A stretch of 64,000 nucleotides of DNA from CAXNKH01 sp049296795 (GTDB lineage Bacteria > Pseudomonadota > Gammaproteobacteria > Burkholderiales > Burkholderiaceae_C): NCBI GenBank assembly GCA_049296795.1, contig JBAQTC010000013.1:62001-126000 (forward strand), written 5' to 3'. The position numbers and the translations under genes are program-made. This document shows, one piece after another, positions 16,529 through 24,462 of the stretch. Below the pieces are notes generated by a model, which was not told the origin of the DNA, did no database searches, and saw nothing but the letters and a program-made list of their open reading frames with translations. Position 1 is the first letter of the stretch, and the number at the start of each line of letters is the position of its first letter.

Positions 16529-16572
16529 AAGGCCCGAAGCTACGATTTCAGTAGCATCGGGCCTTTGTTTTA
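16529..16572 (+). terminator. Intrinsic terminator after rpmF
   Basis: The outer stem AAGGCCCGA (16529-16537) pairs with TCGGGCCTT (16557-16565); an inner stem GCTAC/GTAGC (16539-16543/16551-16555) closes a 7-nt loop; TTTGTTTT follows. It lies between rpmF and plsX, so a share of transcripts should end here and plsX-fab expression relies on read-through or an internal promoter. Confidence 0.85.
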
Positions 16573-16618
16573 TGTTGATTAATTCTGGTCGTCGCCCTTT
16601 AGCTTGCGCTGATTGCTC

Positions 16619-17644
16619 ATGATCACGCTGGCCGTTGATTGCATGGGGGGCGACCATGGGCCGCGCATCACATTAGGGGCTTGCCGAGAGTTTTTGAATA
16701 AACATCCCGGCGCCGAATTGTTGTTGGTCGGTTTACCCGATCAGTTGGCTGGTTTTAAGCATGAACGCGCTACCCTGATCGCGGCCAGTGAAGTGGTGGG
16801 GATGGATGATCCCCTGGAAGTGGCATTGCGTCGAAAAAAAGACTCTTCGATGCGCGTGGCCATTGACCAGGTCAAACTAGGGCGGGCGCAAGCGATTGTT
16901 TCTGCGGGCAATACCGCCGCCTTGATGGCGATTTCACGGTATCTTCTCAAAACGATAGATGGCATTGACCGTCCCGCCATAGCAGGCCAGTTGCCCAACG
17001 CCAAAGGTGGCGCCACCACAGTTCTGGATTTGGGTGCCAATGTGGATTGCAGTGCCGAGCACTTGCTGCAGTTCGCCGTCATGGGTTCAGCCCTGGTCAG
17101 CGTGCTGCAAAACATTGCGCAACCCTCGGTCGGTTTGCTCAATATTGGGGAAGAAGACATCAAGGGCAATGATTTGATTAAAAAAGCCGGTGCCTTGTTG
17201 CGCTTTGCCGGTGCGGCAGGCGATTTGAATTTTTATGGCAATGTCGAAGGTAATGATATTTTTACGGGTGTGACCGACATTGTGGTGTGCGATGGCTTTG
17301 TTGGAAACGTGGCACTCAAGAGCAGTGAAGGGTTGGCCTCCATGATTAGTGCTTTCCTCAAAGCTGAATTTTCACGAAATATCTTCACCAAGCTGGCGGC
17401 CATGGTGGCTTATCCTGTTCTGGCGGCGCTGAAAAAACGCGTCGATCATCGCCAATACAACGGTGCGGCCTTGCTCGGTTTGCGTGGCTTGGTGTTTAAA
17501 AGCCACGGTTCGGCTGACGGATTCGCTTTTGAGTGCGCCTTGAGCCGGGCGTATGATGCGGCTAGCAACAACTTGCTCGATCGTGTTCAGTCGCGTATTG
17601 CCCATGCCGCCCCCTTACTGGCGAGCTCAGTCGCCAGCGCGTAA
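16619..17644 (+). CDS. plsX: Phosphate acyltransferase PlsX
   Basis: PlsX converts acyl-ACP and phosphate to acyl-phosphate, the acyl donor for PlsY in phospholipid synthesis. N-terminal ITLAVDCMGGDHGP, SAGNTAALMA, LDLGANVDC, VEGNDIFTG, DIVVCDGFVGNVALKSSEG and GLVFKSHGSAD are family landmarks. I choose ATG 16619 (MITLAVDCMGG); an in-frame TTG lies two codons upstream. It heads the fatty-acid cluster; fabH follows after 27 bp. Confidence 0.97.
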   Translation: MITLAVDCMGGDHGPRITLGACREFLNKHPGAELLLVGLPDQLAGFKHERATLIAASEVVGMDDPLEVALRRKKDSSMRVAIDQVKLGRAQAIVSAGNTAALMAISRYLLKTIDGIDRPAIAGQLPNAKGGATTVLDLGANVDCSAEHLLQFAVMGSALVSVLQNIAQPSVGLLNIGEEDIKGNDLIKKAGALLRFAGAAGDLNFYGNVEGNDIFTGVTDIVVCDGFVGNVALKSSEGLASMISAFLKAEFSRNIFTKLAAMVAYPVLAALKKRVDHRQYNGAALLGLRGLVFKSHGSADGFAFECALSRAYDAASNNLLDRVQSRIAHAAPLLASSVASA

Positions 17645-17671
17645 CGGTTGCGGCAAACCCCTCCTTAATTT

Positions 17672-18649
17672 ATGAAAACTTATTCCCGCATCACCGGTAC
17701 AGGAAGTTATCTGCCGCCACGCCGTTTGACCAATCAAGACCTGGTTGCCGAACTGGCACTGACCGGCGTCGAGACTTCCGACGAATGGATTGTTGAGCGC
17801 ACCGGGATTCGGGCTCGGCATTTCGCGGTCGCCGGGGTGTGCAGCAGTGATTTGGGAATGGCTGCAGCCCAAAATGCTTTGCAGGCCGCGGGAATTCAGG
17901 CCAGCGAGATCGACTTGATCATTGTCGCCACCTCCACCCCCGACATGGTGTTCCCCTCAACCGCGTGTATTTTGCAAAACAAGCTGGGTGCCAATGGCTG
18001 CGCCGCTTTTGACGTACAAGCGGTGTGCAGCGGTTTCGTTTATGCATTGAGCATTGCCGACGCCATGATTCAGACCGGCGCTGCTCGCAAGGCCTTGGTG
18101 GTGGGCGCTGAAGTGTTTTCGCGTATTTTGGATTTCAAGGACAGAACCACCTGTGTCTTGTTCGGTGATGGTGCGGGTGCGGTGGTGTTGGAGGCTTCGC
18201 AAGTTCCGGGCATCCTGGCCAGTGATTTGCATGCGGATGGCAAGCACGTTGACATTCTGTGTGTTCCCGGCCATGTCTCAGGGGGTGAGGTTCTGGGTGA
18301 CCCCGTGCTGAAGATGGATGGCCAAGCTGTATTCAAGCTCGCAATCGGTGTTCTTGAGCAAGCGGCGCGAGCCACTTTGAGCAAGGCTGGCAAGACCGAG
18401 GCCGACATTGATTGGCTGATTCCCCATCAGGCCAATATCCGCATCATGCAAGGGACTGCCAAAAAGCTCAAACTGCCGATGGAAAAAGTGATCGTGACGG
18501 TGGATCAGCACGGCAACACCTCAGCGGCATCGATCCCGTTGGCGCTGGATCATGCCGTGCGCAGCGGCAAAGTTAAACCCGGTGAATTGCTGATGCTCGA
18601 AGGCGTGGGCGGGGGCTTCACTTGGGGCGCGGTGTTGTTGAACCTGTAA
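17672..18649 (+). CDS. fabH: 3-oxoacyl-ACP synthase III (KAS III)
   Basis: FabH condenses acetyl-CoA with malonyl-ACP to start fatty acid synthesis. The catalytic triad is visible: Cys119 in QAVCSGF, His in IPHQANIRI and Asn in QHGNTSAAS. TSDEWIVERTGIRAR and GGGFTWGAVLL are also diagnostic. Length 325 aa is normal. Order plsX-fabH-fabD-fabG-acpP-fabF is the classical cluster. Confidence 0.97.
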   Translation: MKTYSRITGTGSYLPPRRLTNQDLVAELALTGVETSDEWIVERTGIRARHFAVAGVCSSDLGMAAAQNALQAAGIQASEIDLIIVATSTPDMVFPSTACILQNKLGANGCAAFDVQAVCSGFVYALSIADAMIQTGAARKALVVGAEVFSRILDFKDRTTCVLFGDGAGAVVLEASQVPGILASDLHADGKHVDILCVPGHVSGGEVLGDPVLKMDGQAVFKLAIGVLEQAARATLSKAGKTEADIDWLIPHQANIRIMQGTAKKLKLPMEKVIVTVDQHGNTSAASIPLALDHAVRSGKVKPGELLMLEGVGGGFTWGAVLLNL

Positions 18650-18674
18650 CGCGATCCTGCGTATTTTAAAATTC

Positions 18675-19631
18675 ATGGACATGAAACCCTTTGCTTTTGT
18701 ATTCCCGGGACAGGGCTCTCAATCCGTCGGCATGCTTGACGCGTGGGCGGATGCACCGGTGGTGCGCGAGACTTTGCAGGAAGCCTCCGATGCTTTGGGC
18801 GAGAACCTGGCGACTTTGATTCAACAAGGCCCGAAGGAAGCACTCGCGCTCACCACCAATACCCAACCCGTGATGCTGGTCGCAGCGGTCGCGGCCTACC
18901 GGGTCTGGATGCAAGAGACCGGTATCGCCCCAGCACTGGTGGCGGGGCATTCCTTGGGCGAATATTCAGCTTTGGTGGCCGCCGGCGTATTGACGCTGAC
19001 ACAAGCCACACCGCTGGTGCGGTTACGGGCTCAGGCCATGCAGGACGCCACCCCGGTCGGGGTTGGTGCCATGGCCGCCGTGCTGGGCATGGAGGCTGCC
19101 AAAGTCATTGCGATCTGCGCCGACGTCACGCGCGCTTGGGGTGCCGGCAGTGCGGAAGTCGTTGAAGCTGTCAATTTCAATGACCCGGGTCAAACCGTGA
19201 TTGCTGGCAGCAAAGCGGCCGTGGACAAGGCGTGTGAACAACTGAAAGCCCAGGGTGCCAAGCGTGCCCTGCTGTTGCCCGTGTCTGCACCTTTTCATTC
19301 CAGTTTGATGCGTCCGGCAGCACAGAAGCTCAAGGAGAAGTTGGCCACAGTGAGATTGGCAATGCCGACCATCCCCGTTTTGAATAATATCGATGTGGCC
19401 GTTCAAAACGATGAGGCGGCGATTAAGGATGCCTTGTACCGTCAGGCTTTCGGTCCGGTGCGCTGGGTTGAGTGTGTTCAGGCGATCAAGGCCCGTGGCG
19501 TGAGCAACGTAGTTGAATGTGGTCCGGGCAAGGTATTGGCTGGCTTGGTCAAACGCATTGATGCTGAAATGACCGGGTTGCCACTGTACGATCCAGCCAG
19601 CTTGGCTGAAGTCAAGGGATATTTGTCATGA
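18675..19631 (+). CDS. fabD: Malonyl-CoA:ACP transacylase
   Basis: FabD transfers malonyl from CoA to ACP. FVFPGQGSQSVGM opens the protein; GHSLGEYSALVAAG contains nucleophile Ser93; FHSSLMRPAAQKL carries the catalytic His; and VVECGPGKVLAGLVKRI is the usual C-terminal motif. ATG 18675 is used, with an alternative ATG two codons later. The stop overlaps the fabG ATG (ATGA). Confidence 0.97.
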   Translation: MDMKPFAFVFPGQGSQSVGMLDAWADAPVVRETLQEASDALGENLATLIQQGPKEALALTTNTQPVMLVAAVAAYRVWMQETGIAPALVAGHSLGEYSALVAAGVLTLTQATPLVRLRAQAMQDATPVGVGAMAAVLGMEAAKVIAICADVTRAWGAGSAEVVEAVNFNDPGQTVIAGSKAAVDKACEQLKAQGAKRALLLPVSAPFHSSLMRPAAQKLKEKLATVRLAMPTIPVLNNIDVAVQNDEAAIKDALYRQAFGPVRWVECVQAIKARGVSNVVECGPGKVLAGLVKRIDAEMTGLPLYDPASLAEVKGYLS

Positions 19632-20374
19632 GTGACATCACATTTGAAGGCCAGGTCGCCCTGGTGACCGGTGCCTCGCGTGGCATTGGGGCTGCCATTG
19701 CCCTGGCGCTGGCCGAAAAAGGGCTCAAAGTCATTGGAACCGCGACGACCGATGCGGGGGCTGCCCATATCACCGCAACCCTTTCGGCTTATCCGGGTTG
19801 CAGCGGCAAGAATTTAAATGTGAATGATGCGGCTGCAGTTGAGGCTCTGATCGATGCCATTGGCAAAGAGCATGGCGGTTTGCAGGTGTTGGTCAACAAT
19901 GCTGGAATCACCCGGGACAATCTGACCATGCGCATGAAAGACGATGAATGGGATGCGGTGCTCGACACCAATCTCAAGGCGGTCTTTCGCATGAGCCGGG
20001 CAGTGATGCGCACGATGATGAAGCAGCGTTATGGCCGAATCATCAGCATCACTTCCGTGGTCGGTGCTTCGGGTAATCCAGGTCAAGCCAATTACGCCGC
20101 TGCTAAAGCTGGCGTAGCGGGCATGACGCGTGCGCTGGCCCGTGAATTGGGTTCGCGTCATATCACCGTCAACTGCGTGGCACCCGGCTTCATTGAAACC
20201 GACATGACGGCCGGTTTGCCGCCTGAGCAGCACAAGGCTTTGCTGAACCAGATCCCCCTGGGGCAACTGGGTCGGCCGGCGGATATCGCCCACGCCGTGG
20301 TCTATTTGGCGTCGCCACAAGCCAGTTATGTGACTGGCCAAGAGCTCCACGTTAACGGCGGAATGTACATGTAA
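19628..20374 (+). CDS. fabG: 3-oxoacyl-ACP reductase
   Basis: A classical SDR of 248 aa that reduces 3-oxoacyl-ACP with NADPH. TGASRGIGAAIA is the cofactor-binding glycine motif, NNAGITRDNL and the Ser-Tyr-x3-Lys triad (ITSVVGASGNPGQANYAAAKAG) are catalytic, and GQELHVNGGMYM is the FabG C-terminus. It is translationally coupled to fabD. Confidence 0.97.
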   Translation: MSDITFEGQVALVTGASRGIGAAIALALAEKGLKVIGTATTDAGAAHITATLSAYPGCSGKNLNVNDAAAVEALIDAIGKEHGGLQVLVNNAGITRDNLTMRMKDDEWDAVLDTNLKAVFRMSRAVMRTMMKQRYGRIISITSVVGASGNPGQANYAAAKAGVAGMTRALARELGSRHITVNCVAPGFIETDMTAGLPPEQHKALLNQIPLGQLGRPADIAHAVVYLASPQASYVTGQELHVNGGMYM

Positions 20375-20406
20375 GTTCAAACCGATTGATCCGTTCGGCT
20401 GCCGTG

Positions 20407-20436
20407 TTGAGTAATCATTCAAGACACGGCTAAAAT
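20407..20436 (+). promoter_or_regulatory. Candidate sigma-70 promoter for acpP
   Basis: TTGAGT (20407-20412) and TAAAAT (20431-20436) are separated by 18 bp and lie 33 bp upstream of the acpP start, within the 94-bp fabG-acpP gap. A dedicated acpP promoter is common because ACP is needed in large excess over the other Fab proteins. Confidence 0.6.
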
Positions 20437-20468
20437 CACGGATTCATTTACAACCCTCTGAGGGCTCC

Positions 20469-20708
20469 ATGAGCGATATCGAAGCACGCGTTAAAAAAAT
20501 TATTGCCGAACAACTCGGCGTTGAAGAGTCACAAGTCACCAGCGCAAAATCCTTTGTTGCTGATCTCGGCGCAGACTCACTCGACACAGTCGAGTTGGTG
20601 ATGGCACTGGAAGACGAATTTGGGATTGAGATCCCAGATGAGGACGCAGAAAAAATCACCACGGTTCAAAACGCGGTCGATTACGCCACCAGCCACCACA
20701 AAGCTTAA
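20469..20708 (+). CDS. acpP: Acyl carrier protein
   Basis: A 79-aa acidic protein with the canonical LGADSLDTVELVMALEDEF; Ser37 is the 4-prime-phosphopantetheine attachment site, modified by AcpS, whose gene is at 30.8 kb in this window. SD GAGGG precedes the ATG. It carries acyl chains for the surrounding Fab enzymes and for PlsX. Confidence 0.98.
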   Translation: MSDIEARVKKIIAEQLGVEESQVTSAKSFVADLGADSLDTVELVMALEDEFGIEIPDEDAEKITTVQNAVDYATSHHKA

Positions 20709-20828
20709 GCAGTCAGACGCGCAAGCGTCCCTGCTAGAGTTTGGGGTGCAGGCCACTGTTCGTCAGTCGCTGGCGAGGAACTTGGGAGCCCCGGTGTTTT
20801 ATTGGTCAAACGATTGAATACAAAGCAT

Positions 20829-22073
20829 ATGTCACGTCGTCGCGTTGTCGTCACTGGTTTGGGTTGCATCAGTCCCGTGGGTAACACGGTGGCTGAGGCT
20901 TGGGAAAATATCTTGGCGGGTCAATCGGGCATCGATCTGATTACTCGATTCGATGCGACCAATTTCGCTTGCAAGATCGCAGGCGAGGTCAAGGACTTTG
21001 ACTTAGAGTCCTATATTGGTGCCAAAGAAGCGCGCACCATGGACACTTTTATTCACTACGGAATTGCTGCAGCCGTGCAAGCCGTGACCGATGCGAATCT
21101 GCCCTTGGGCGAGGCGCTTGATGAAGATATGGCGGTTCGGATTGGCTGTGCGATTGGTTCGGGCATTGGTGGATTGCCAATGATCGAAGCCACCCATACC
21201 GAATTAACGAACCGGGGTCCGCGCCGGATCTCTCCATTTTTTGTTCCTTCGACGATCATCAACATGATTTCCGGTCATGTCTCGATGCGCTTTGGATTCA
21301 AAGGCCCCAATATCGCCATCGTTACCGCTTGCACCACGGGCTTGCACTGTATTGGTCAAGCAGCTCGCATGATTGAATATGGCGATGCCGACATCATGAT
21401 CGCTGGTGGTTCGGAAGCCACGGTATCGCCCTTGGGTGTCGGTGGTTTTGCCGCCATGCGTGCCCTGAGTACCCGTAACGACGATCCGAAAACAGCTTCA
21501 CGCCCCTGGGACAAAGACCGCGATGGATTTGTGCTGGGCGAAGGCGCTGGCGTGCTGGTGCTTGAAGAGTACGAGCAGGCCAAAGCGCGCGGTGCAAAAA
21601 TCTACGCCGAGTTGGCTGGTTTTGGTATGAGTGCCGATGCAGGTCATATGACGGCACCCAATATGGACGGCCCGCGCCGAGCCATGGTGAGCGCATTGCG
21701 TAATGCTGCGGTGAATACCGATCAGGTTGATTACCTCAACGCCCACGGCACCTCAACGCCCTTGGGTGACCTCAATGAGACCCAAGCCATCAAGGCCGCT
21801 TTGGGTGATCACGCGCACAAGACCGTGGTCAATTCCACCAAATCCATGACCGGTCATTTATTGGGTGGCGCTGGCGGGATCGAGTCGGTGTTTACGGTCT
21901 TGGCCGTGCACCACCAGAAGAGCCCGCCCACCATCAATATTTTCAACCAGGATCCTGAATGTGACCTGGACTACTGCGCCAACACGGCGCGTGACATGAA
22001 GATCGACGTGGCGGTGAAGAATAATTTTGGCTTTGGCGGCACCAATGGTTCGCTGGTGTTCAAGCGCATTTAA
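20829..22073 (+). CDS. fabF: 3-oxoacyl-ACP synthase II (KAS II)
   Basis: FabF elongates acyl-ACP, including palmitoleoyl to cis-vaccenoyl. RRRVVVTGLGCISPVGN begins the protein; the Cys-His-His triad is Cys168 in TACTTGLHCIG (TACTSG is more usual), His in LNAHGTSTPLGD and His in KSMTGHLLGGAGG. NNFGFGGTNGSLVF closes it. ATG 20829 is chosen over an upstream in-frame TTG because conservation starts there. Confidence 0.97.
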   Translation: MSRRRVVVTGLGCISPVGNTVAEAWENILAGQSGIDLITRFDATNFACKIAGEVKDFDLESYIGAKEARTMDTFIHYGIAAAVQAVTDANLPLGEALDEDMAVRIGCAIGSGIGGLPMIEATHTELTNRGPRRISPFFVPSTIINMISGHVSMRFGFKGPNIAIVTACTTGLHCIGQAARMIEYGDADIMIAGGSEATVSPLGVGGFAAMRALSTRNDDPKTASRPWDKDRDGFVLGEGAGVLVLEEYEQAKARGAKIYAELAGFGMSADAGHMTAPNMDGPRRAMVSALRNAAVNTDQVDYLNAHGTSTPLGDLNETQAIKAALGDHAHKTVVNSTKSMTGHLLGGAGGIESVFTVLAVHHQKSPPTINIFNQDPECDLDYCANTARDMKIDVAVKNNFGFGGTNGSLVFKRI

Positions 22074-22094
22074 GCCCTATCCTTCCCCCCTCCC

Positions 22095-22547
22095 ATGCAC
22101 AGCGCCCCAACGGTGAATTATCCGGCGGGGCGTTCGCGTTTTCAGATTGTGTTCCTGGGCTTGATCTGGCTGACCTCGGTCCTGTTTGTTGGCTTTTGGC
22201 TCATGCAGCTGGCAGTCTGGGGTTGGCGCCAAAGTCTAGTCGTTCTGGTAGTCCTGCTCTGTGGCATTGGCGCCGTCAGCGCTTGCTACGCCAATAAGCC
22301 CGCAACCCTACGATGGGATGGTCAGGCTTGGTGGAGCGAGGCGGCGAATTCTTCACACAGGGGAAGCTTGAGCCAGCATCTTGACTTTCAGGCTTGCATC
22401 CTCATTTGCTTTCATAGCTCGACGGGTGCTAGGCAATGGCATTGGATTGAGCGCCGTTCTGCGCCGCAGCGCTGGGCAGACTTCAGGCGTGCGGTGGTGG
22501 CCACAGCAGGCAAGCCAGAGTCACAGGATAATGATGATAGTTTCTGA
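22095..22547 (+). CDS. Small membrane protein of unknown function between fabF and mucD
   Basis: I do not recognise a named family. The 150-aa product has two adjacent hydrophobic helices (about residues 18-43 and 46-62: FLGLIWLTSVLFVGFWLMQL and LVVLVVLLCGIGAVSACY), then a soluble tail rich in Trp and Arg (LRWDGQAWWS, WHWIERRSAPQRWADFRRAV). This topology resembles small inner-membrane proteins such as the CptA/YgfX type, but no motif proves it. Its stop TGA lies in the ribosome-binding region of mucD, so the two are translationally linked. In related genomes a similar small gene follows fabF and precedes rpoE. Confidence 0.75.
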   Translation: MHSAPTVNYPAGRSRFQIVFLGLIWLTSVLFVGFWLMQLAVWGWRQSLVVLVVLLCGIGAVSACYANKPATLRWDGQAWWSEAANSSHRGSLSQHLDFQACILICFHSSTGARQWHWIERRSAPQRWADFRRAVVATAGKPESQDNDDSF

Positions 22548-22557
22548 GAGGATTAAC

Positions 22558-24015
22558 ATGATGGGTCATGCTTCAAGGGTGCTCGCTAGCCTTGTTTTCG
22601 CGAGTGTGTTGGGAATGGTTAGCGCATTGACCGTTCCGCCGGCCGAGGCTCAAGTTCTGTCACGGCCGGATTTCACCGAGCTGGTTGAACAAGTTGGTCC
22701 TTCGGTGGTGAACATACGAACGACAGAAAAAGTGGCGCCTCGCTCCGCCGCTGAAAATGGCGTTGACGAAGAAATGCTTGAATTCTTCCGGCGTTTCGGC
22801 ATGCCCCCACCTAACATCCCGAGACAAAATCCACGCCCAAATCGCTCGCAGCCGCAAGAAGAAGAGCGAGTTAAAGGTGCGGGATCTGGCTTTATTTTGA
22901 CAGCCAATGGTTTCATCATGACCAATGCGCACGTGGTTGATGGTGCCGATGAAGTCATCGTCAGGCTCACGGACAAGCGCGAATTCAAAGCCAAGGTCAT
23001 TGGTTCCGATAAGCGCACCGACGTTGCCGTGGTGAAAATTGAAGCCCAGGGTCTGCCGGTGGTGAAGGTCGGTGATGTGGGTCGGTTAAAAGTTGGCGAA
23101 TGGGTGCTGGCAATTGGTTCGCCATTCGGACTGGACAATTCTGTGACCGCTGGCATTGTCAGTGCCAAGCAGCGCGACACCGGGGAATACCTGAACTTCA
23201 TTCAAACCGATGTGGCGATCAATCCGGGCAACTCGGGTGGTCCGCTGATCAATATGCGCGGTGAGGTGGTAGGCATCAACAGCCAGATCTACTCACGTTC
23301 GGGCGGTTATATGGGGATCTCATTTGCTATTCCGGTGGATGAGGCGGTACGCGTTAGCGATCAATTGCGTACAACGGGACGGGTCTCAAGGGGGCGGATC
23401 GGGGTTCAGATTGCCGAAGTGACCAAGGATGTGGCTGAAGCCATTGGTCTGGCTAAGACCCAAGGGGCGCTGGTGCGTGCGGTAGAAGCAGGTTCTCCTG
23501 CTGAAAAAGCCGGGGTAGAGGCGGGCGACATCATCACCAAATTTGAGGGGAAAACGATTGAAAAATCATCTGATCTTCCGCGTGTGGTCGGTGCCATCAA
23601 GCCAGGCCAAAAAAGCAGCCTCACCGTATTTCGTCGGGGCAGTTACAAGGAATTGAGCGTTGTCATTGGGGAAGTTGAACCAGAACAGCTTCAGAAACGA
23701 GCAGAGAGTCCGTCCGAGAAACCCAAGCTCAATACAGCGGCGCAGTCTCTGGGCTTGACCCTCAGTGATCTGACGGAGGCGCAAAAGAAAGAACTCAAAA
23801 TCAAAGGCGGGGTGCGCGTTGACGCCGCAGTGGAGAGTGCGGCTAAAGCAGGTTTACGCGAGGGTGATGTCATCTTGAGTGTGGCGAATATCGAGGTCAA
23901 CAACATCAAAGAATTTGAAGTGAGCTTGAGCAAAATTGACAAAACCAAGGTCATCAATGTGCTGTTCCGGCGTGGACAGTGGACCCAGTACGCCGTGATC
24001 CAGCCGATACGCTAG
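22558..24015 (+). CDS. mucD: Periplasmic serine protease/chaperone, DegP/MucD family
   Basis: A DegP-type protease of 486 aa. A signal peptide (SRVLASLVFASVLGMVSAL to AEA) exports it; the trypsin-like domain has His in MTNAHVVDGA, Asp in KRTDVAVVKI and Ser in NPGNSGGPLINM; two PDZ domains follow (RGRIGVQIAEV and GGVRVDAAVESAAKAGLREG). It degrades or refolds damaged envelope proteins. The start is ATG 22558, with SD GAGAGGA overlapping the stop of the preceding gene; an ATG directly follows at 22561. Upstream frame extension to 22381 overlaps the small membrane protein and is not real. The rpoE-rseA-rseB genes that normally precede mucD are missing. Confidence 0.94.
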   Translation: MMGHASRVLASLVFASVLGMVSALTVPPAEAQVLSRPDFTELVEQVGPSVVNIRTTEKVAPRSAAENGVDEEMLEFFRRFGMPPPNIPRQNPRPNRSQPQEEERVKGAGSGFILTANGFIMTNAHVVDGADEVIVRLTDKREFKAKVIGSDKRTDVAVVKIEAQGLPVVKVGDVGRLKVGEWVLAIGSPFGLDNSVTAGIVSAKQRDTGEYLNFIQTDVAINPGNSGGPLINMRGEVVGINSQIYSRSGGYMGISFAIPVDEAVRVSDQLRTTGRVSRGRIGVQIAEVTKDVAEAIGLAKTQGALVRAVEAGSPAEKAGVEAGDIITKFEGKTIEKSSDLPRVVGAIKPGQKSSLTVFRRGSYKELSVVIGEVEPEQLQKRAESPSEKPKLNTAAQSLGLTLSDLTEAQKKELKIKGGVRVDAAVESAAKAGLREGDVILSVANIEVNNIKEFEVSLSKIDKTKVINVLFRRGQWTQYAVIQPIR

Positions 24016-24111
24016 AAGCGTCAAGAGGCCATGAATTAACCCCCTATGACTCAAAGGTTAATGGGCTGACAGGGCATGGCATGGATATTTTTTATAAAAT
24101 TTTTAAACTGC

Positions 24112-24138
24112 AAGTTAGTGTGTGAATGCTAACTTTTT
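24112..24138 (+). terminator. Possible weak terminator downstream of mucD
   Basis: AAGTTAG (24112-24118) pairs with CTAACTT (24129-24135) across a 10-nt loop and runs into TTTTT. The stem is AT-rich and 97 bp past the mucD stop, so termination would be inefficient; it may instead be a protein-binding palindrome. It lies in a long AT-rich stretch (about 24083-24168). Confidence 0.35.
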
Positions 24139-24141
24139 GGT

Positions 24142-24201
24142 TTGATTTATCTGAGATTTTGTTACAATCCTCCCCAAAATGGGGAGTTCCCCATTGTTTT
24201 T
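24142..24201 (+). promoter_or_regulatory. Extended -10 promoter followed by two mutually exclusive hairpins
   Basis: TGTTACAAT (24160-24168) fits an extended -10, with TTGATT at 24142-24147 as a poor, 15-bp spaced -35. Transcription would start near 24175. Immediately there, CTCCCC (24170-24175)/GGGGAG (24181-24186) and AATGGGG (24178-24184)/CCCCATT (24189-24195) overlap and cannot form together; the second is followed by GTTTTT like a short terminator. Confidence 0.4.
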
Positions 24202-24294
24202 GGATAGAGAAATTCGCGATGTGGGATGCTCCATCGTGCCCCACAGGCGATCCACAGCTCACACACAAGTTGTCCCAAGGAAGTTAATGCTATC

Positions 24295-24314
24295 TGTTGA
24301 TAAGTTGTGAATAA
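24295..24314 (-). promoter_or_regulatory. Two helically phased DnaA-box-like sites
   Basis: Read on the minus strand, 24306-24314 is TTATTCACA, a perfect match to the DnaA box TTATNCACA, and 24295-24303 is TTATCAACA, one mismatch from TTATCCACA. They are 11 bp apart start to start. A weaker CGATCCACA lies at 24248-24256 on the plus strand. There is no replication gene nearby. Confidence 0.4.
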
Positions 24315-24362
24315 TAATTTCGTTGTGGCACCGCAACGCGCTCAAAATCAGGTTTCTGGGGC

Positions 24363-24390
24363 TGGACGACCAAGGCTTTTTGCCTACAAT
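24363..24390 (+). promoter_or_regulatory. Candidate promoter for a small RNA or the lepA leader
   Basis: TGGACG (24363-24368, 4 of 6 to TTGACA) and TACAAT (24385-24390, 5 of 6 to TATAAT) have a 16-bp spacer. The predicted start near 24397 lies about 65 nt before a strong terminator and about 110 nt before lepA. Confidence 0.45.
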
Positions 24391-24396
24391 GAAGCT

Positions 24397-24462
24397 TCCA
24401 GCTATCGCAGTTGCCAAAGATTGTTGGTTCAGGGCGCGTCATCCAGTGACGCGCCCTTTTTT
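24397..24462 (+). ncRNA. Candidate ~65-nt small RNA (or terminated leader) upstream of lepA
   Basis: The interval between the promoter-like sequence at 24363-24390 and the terminator at 24432-24462 has no open frame with a start and SD. The RNA would contain a short CCAA/TTGG hairpin (24414-24427) and end in a GC-rich stem with six U, the layout of Hfq-type small RNAs. It could equally be an attenuator in the lepA leader. No known family was recognised. Confidence 0.4.
24432..24462 (+). terminator. Strong intrinsic terminator upstream of lepA
   Basis: The perfect 10-bp stem GGGCGCGTCA (24432-24441)/TGACGCGCCC (24447-24456) with loop TCCAG is followed by TTTTTT. It separates mucD and the upstream spacer from lepA, which starts 44 bp further on. 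Confidence 0.92.

Noticed and set aside
22381..22557. N-terminal extension of MucD by 59 residues
   Set aside because: It overlaps the upstream membrane protein and would place the signal peptide internally; ATG 22558 has a proper SD.
24083..24320. Chromosomal replication origin in the mucD-lepA spacer
   Set aside because: Only two good DnaA-box matches, and no dnaA, dnaN, rpmH, gidA or parAB nearby; kept only as a candidate DnaA-binding site.
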